Shown here: positions 62,895 to 64,000 of the stretch, piece after piece
Numbering within the stretch: the first letter of the stretch is position 1
Layout of the letters: every line of letters begins with the position of its first letter
Assembly: GCF_001425325.1 (NCBI RefSeq)
Contig: NZ_LMEH01000001.1
Coordinates: 419,898 to 483,897, forward strand
DNA length: 64,000 nt
Origin: Leifsonia sp. Root1293
Lineage (GTDB): Bacteria; Actinomycetota; Actinomycetes; Actinomycetales; Microbacteriaceae
Direction of reading: 5' to 3'
Notes under the pieces: generated by a model
What the model saw: only the letters and a program-made list of their open reading frames with translations
The model's database searches: none
Told to the model about the DNA's origin: nothing
Position numbers and translations under genes: made by a program

Positions 62895-63877
62895 GGGTGC
62901 TCGCCACCGGCGCCAGCGGGTTCCTCGGGGGAGCCGTCGTGCGCGACCTCGCGGCAGCCGGTCACGAGGTGCGCACCTTCCAGCGACGTCCGTCAGGGCT
63001 CGCGGGCGAACCCGGAATCACCGACGTGCTCGGATCGGTGACGGATGCCGCAGCCGTGCTGGCGGCCCTCGACGGCATCGACGCCGTCGTGCATCTCGCG
63101 GCCAAGGTGTCTCTGGCCGGCGACCCCGCCGAGTTCGAGGCCGTGAACGTCGGCGGAACACGCACGCTCCTGGATGGCATGCGCAGGGCCGGAGTCGGCA
63201 GGCTCGTGTTCGTGTCGTCGCCGTCGGTTGCGCACTCCGGGTCTTCGATCATGGGTGACGGCGCGCTGCCGGCCGATCCGGCCACGGCCCGAGGAGACTA
63301 CGCGCGCACCAAGGCCGAGGCCGAGCTGCTCGCCCTGGCCGCCGACTCCGCCGAGCTCCGCGTCGTCGCCGTGCGTCCGCACCTCGTGTGGGGGCCCGGC
63401 GACACCCAACTCGTGGGACGCATCGTCGAACGCGCCCGCGCCGGCCGTCTGCCGCTGCTCGGACATGGAGCCGCGCTCATCGACACCACATACGTCGACA
63501 ATGCGGCATCCGCCATGACAGCGGCTCTCGCCCGCATCGACGACGTGCACGGGCGGTCGTACGTCGTCACCAATGGCGAACCCCGGCCCGTCGCCGAGAT
63601 GCTCGGCGGCATCTGCGCGGCCGCCGGTGTTGCGGCGCCGCGGTGGAGCGTGCCGGCGTCGGTCGCCCGCACCGCCGGAGGTCTCGTAGAGGCCGCGTGG
63701 CGGGTGCGGCCCGGCATCGACGAGCCGCCGATGACGCGCTTCCTCGCCGAGCAGCTCTCGACGGCGCACTGGTTCGACCAGCGCGCCACGCGCGCGGACC
63801 TGCACTGGAGCCCGTCGGTCACCCTCGATGACGGACTGGCGCGCCTGGCGGCGCACTATGCCGCCACCGCGCGCTGA
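62891..63877 (+). CDS. oleD: OleD, 2-alkyl-3-oxoalkanoate reductase
   Basis: 328-aa extended SDR (3-beta-HSD-like) that reduces the OleA product to the 2-alkyl-3-hydroxy acid with NADPH. The cofactor motif is ATGASGFLGGAVVRDLAAAG (residues 5-24), VVHLAAKVSLAGDP follows, VFVSSPSVAHSG holds the active-site Ser, and DYARTKAEAE supplies Tyr137 and Lys141. The GTG start overlaps oleBC by 4 bp, so oleA-oleBC-oleD is a single translationally coupled operon encoding the complete pathway (A, D, C, B in reaction order). Confidence 0.93.
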   Translation: MRVLATGASGFLGGAVVRDLAAAGHEVRTFQRRPSGLAGEPGITDVLGSVTDAAAVLAALDGIDAVVHLAAKVSLAGDPAEFEAVNVGGTRTLLDGMRRAGVGRLVFVSSPSVAHSGSSIMGDGALPADPATARGDYARTKAEAELLALAADSAELRVVAVRPHLVWGPGDTQLVGRIVERARAGRLPLLGHGAALIDTTYVDNAASAMTAALARIDDVHGRSYVVTNGEPRPVAEMLGGICAAAGVAAPRWSVPASVARTAGGLVEAAWRVRPGIDEPPMTRFLAEQLSTAHWFDQRATRADLHWSPSVTLDDGLARLAAHYAATAR

Positions 63878-63891
63878 CCGACCTCGCACCC

Positions 63892-63966
63892 GGAACAGGC
63901 CAGAACCGCACATTCGCCTGAGAACAGGCCAGACTGGCCTGTTCTCACGCGTCTGGCCTGTTCTCG
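63892..63966. repeat. Cluster of four 11- to 13-bp repeats, two direct and two inverted
   Basis: AACAGGCCAGA occurs at about 63894 and 63923 on the plus strand and its complement TCTGGCCTGTT near 63933 and 63952. The inner pair forms GAGAACAGGCCAG-A-CTGGCCTGTTCTC (63920-63946), a near-perfect 13-bp palindrome. It lies 15 bp after oleD and may act as terminator, protein-binding site or REP-type element. Confidence 0.75.
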
Positions 63967-64000
63967 CGACGTGGTGATCGCGTACCCGCTGATCGAGTAG

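Overview
The window is a high-G+C actinobacterial chromosome segment, most likely from the family Microbacteriaceae. This rests on the gene order ftsK-pgsA-cinA-clgR-DUF3046-recA-recX-miaB-miaA-dapF, which is the classical actinobacterial order, on frequent leaderless starts with TANNNT boxes, and on small proteins such as the DUF7882-type protein that I associate with this family. The genus cannot be fixed from sequence alone.

Layout. 1-2190: end of a MacB/LolD-like ABC exporter and an acetyltransferase. 2289-11805: conserved housekeeping block for DNA translocation, phospholipid synthesis, SOS recombination and tRNA modification. 12056-16092: a processive GT2 synthase and a GH18/chitin-binding exoprotein, placed between miaA and dapF. 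16188-19350: dapF, a DUF2252 gene, an acetyltransferase and tRNA-Pro(GGG). 19392-36826: an accessory island that is visibly less G+C-rich, begins just behind the tRNA and is bracketed by two hairpins with the same 15-bp stem. It carries a coiled-coil orphan, a giant SIR2-domain protein, an exported RHS/YD polymorphic toxin with a probable immunity gene, a HTH/PIN toxin-antitoxin pair, two diverged copies of an unrecognised family, and other orphans. No integrase or transposase is visible in it. 36928-41552: an orphan, a quinone oxidoreductase and a DUF4062-STAND ATPase.

41.5-47.1 kb: a compact set of small or stress-like genes (acidic micropeptide, DUF6766 operon, 84-aa protein, SDR, CBS-pair protein, CYP152 P450, sugar-binding lipoprotein). 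Seven copies of the 10-mer GTCAAGCCCC or a close variant lie in promoter positions here, six of them 26-28 bp upstream of a -10-like box. I read this as an undescribed regulon. 47-50.5 kb: a carbohydrate ABC importer whose binding protein and permeases are convergent and share operator half-sites.

50.7-58.9 kb: APC permease, collagen-like membrane protein, a tiny coupled membrane peptide, fdhD plus a YdeP-type molybdoenzyme, a PLDc_N protein and an ABC1/UbiB kinase-like protein. 59.1-63.9 kb: complete oleA-oleBC-oleD operon for long-chain olefin synthesis from acyl-CoA by head-to-head condensation, followed by a cluster of four 11- to 13-bp repeats. The strongest candidates for something undescribed are the GTCAAGCCCC promoter family, the leaderless upstream mini-ORFs coupled to main genes, and the island modules.
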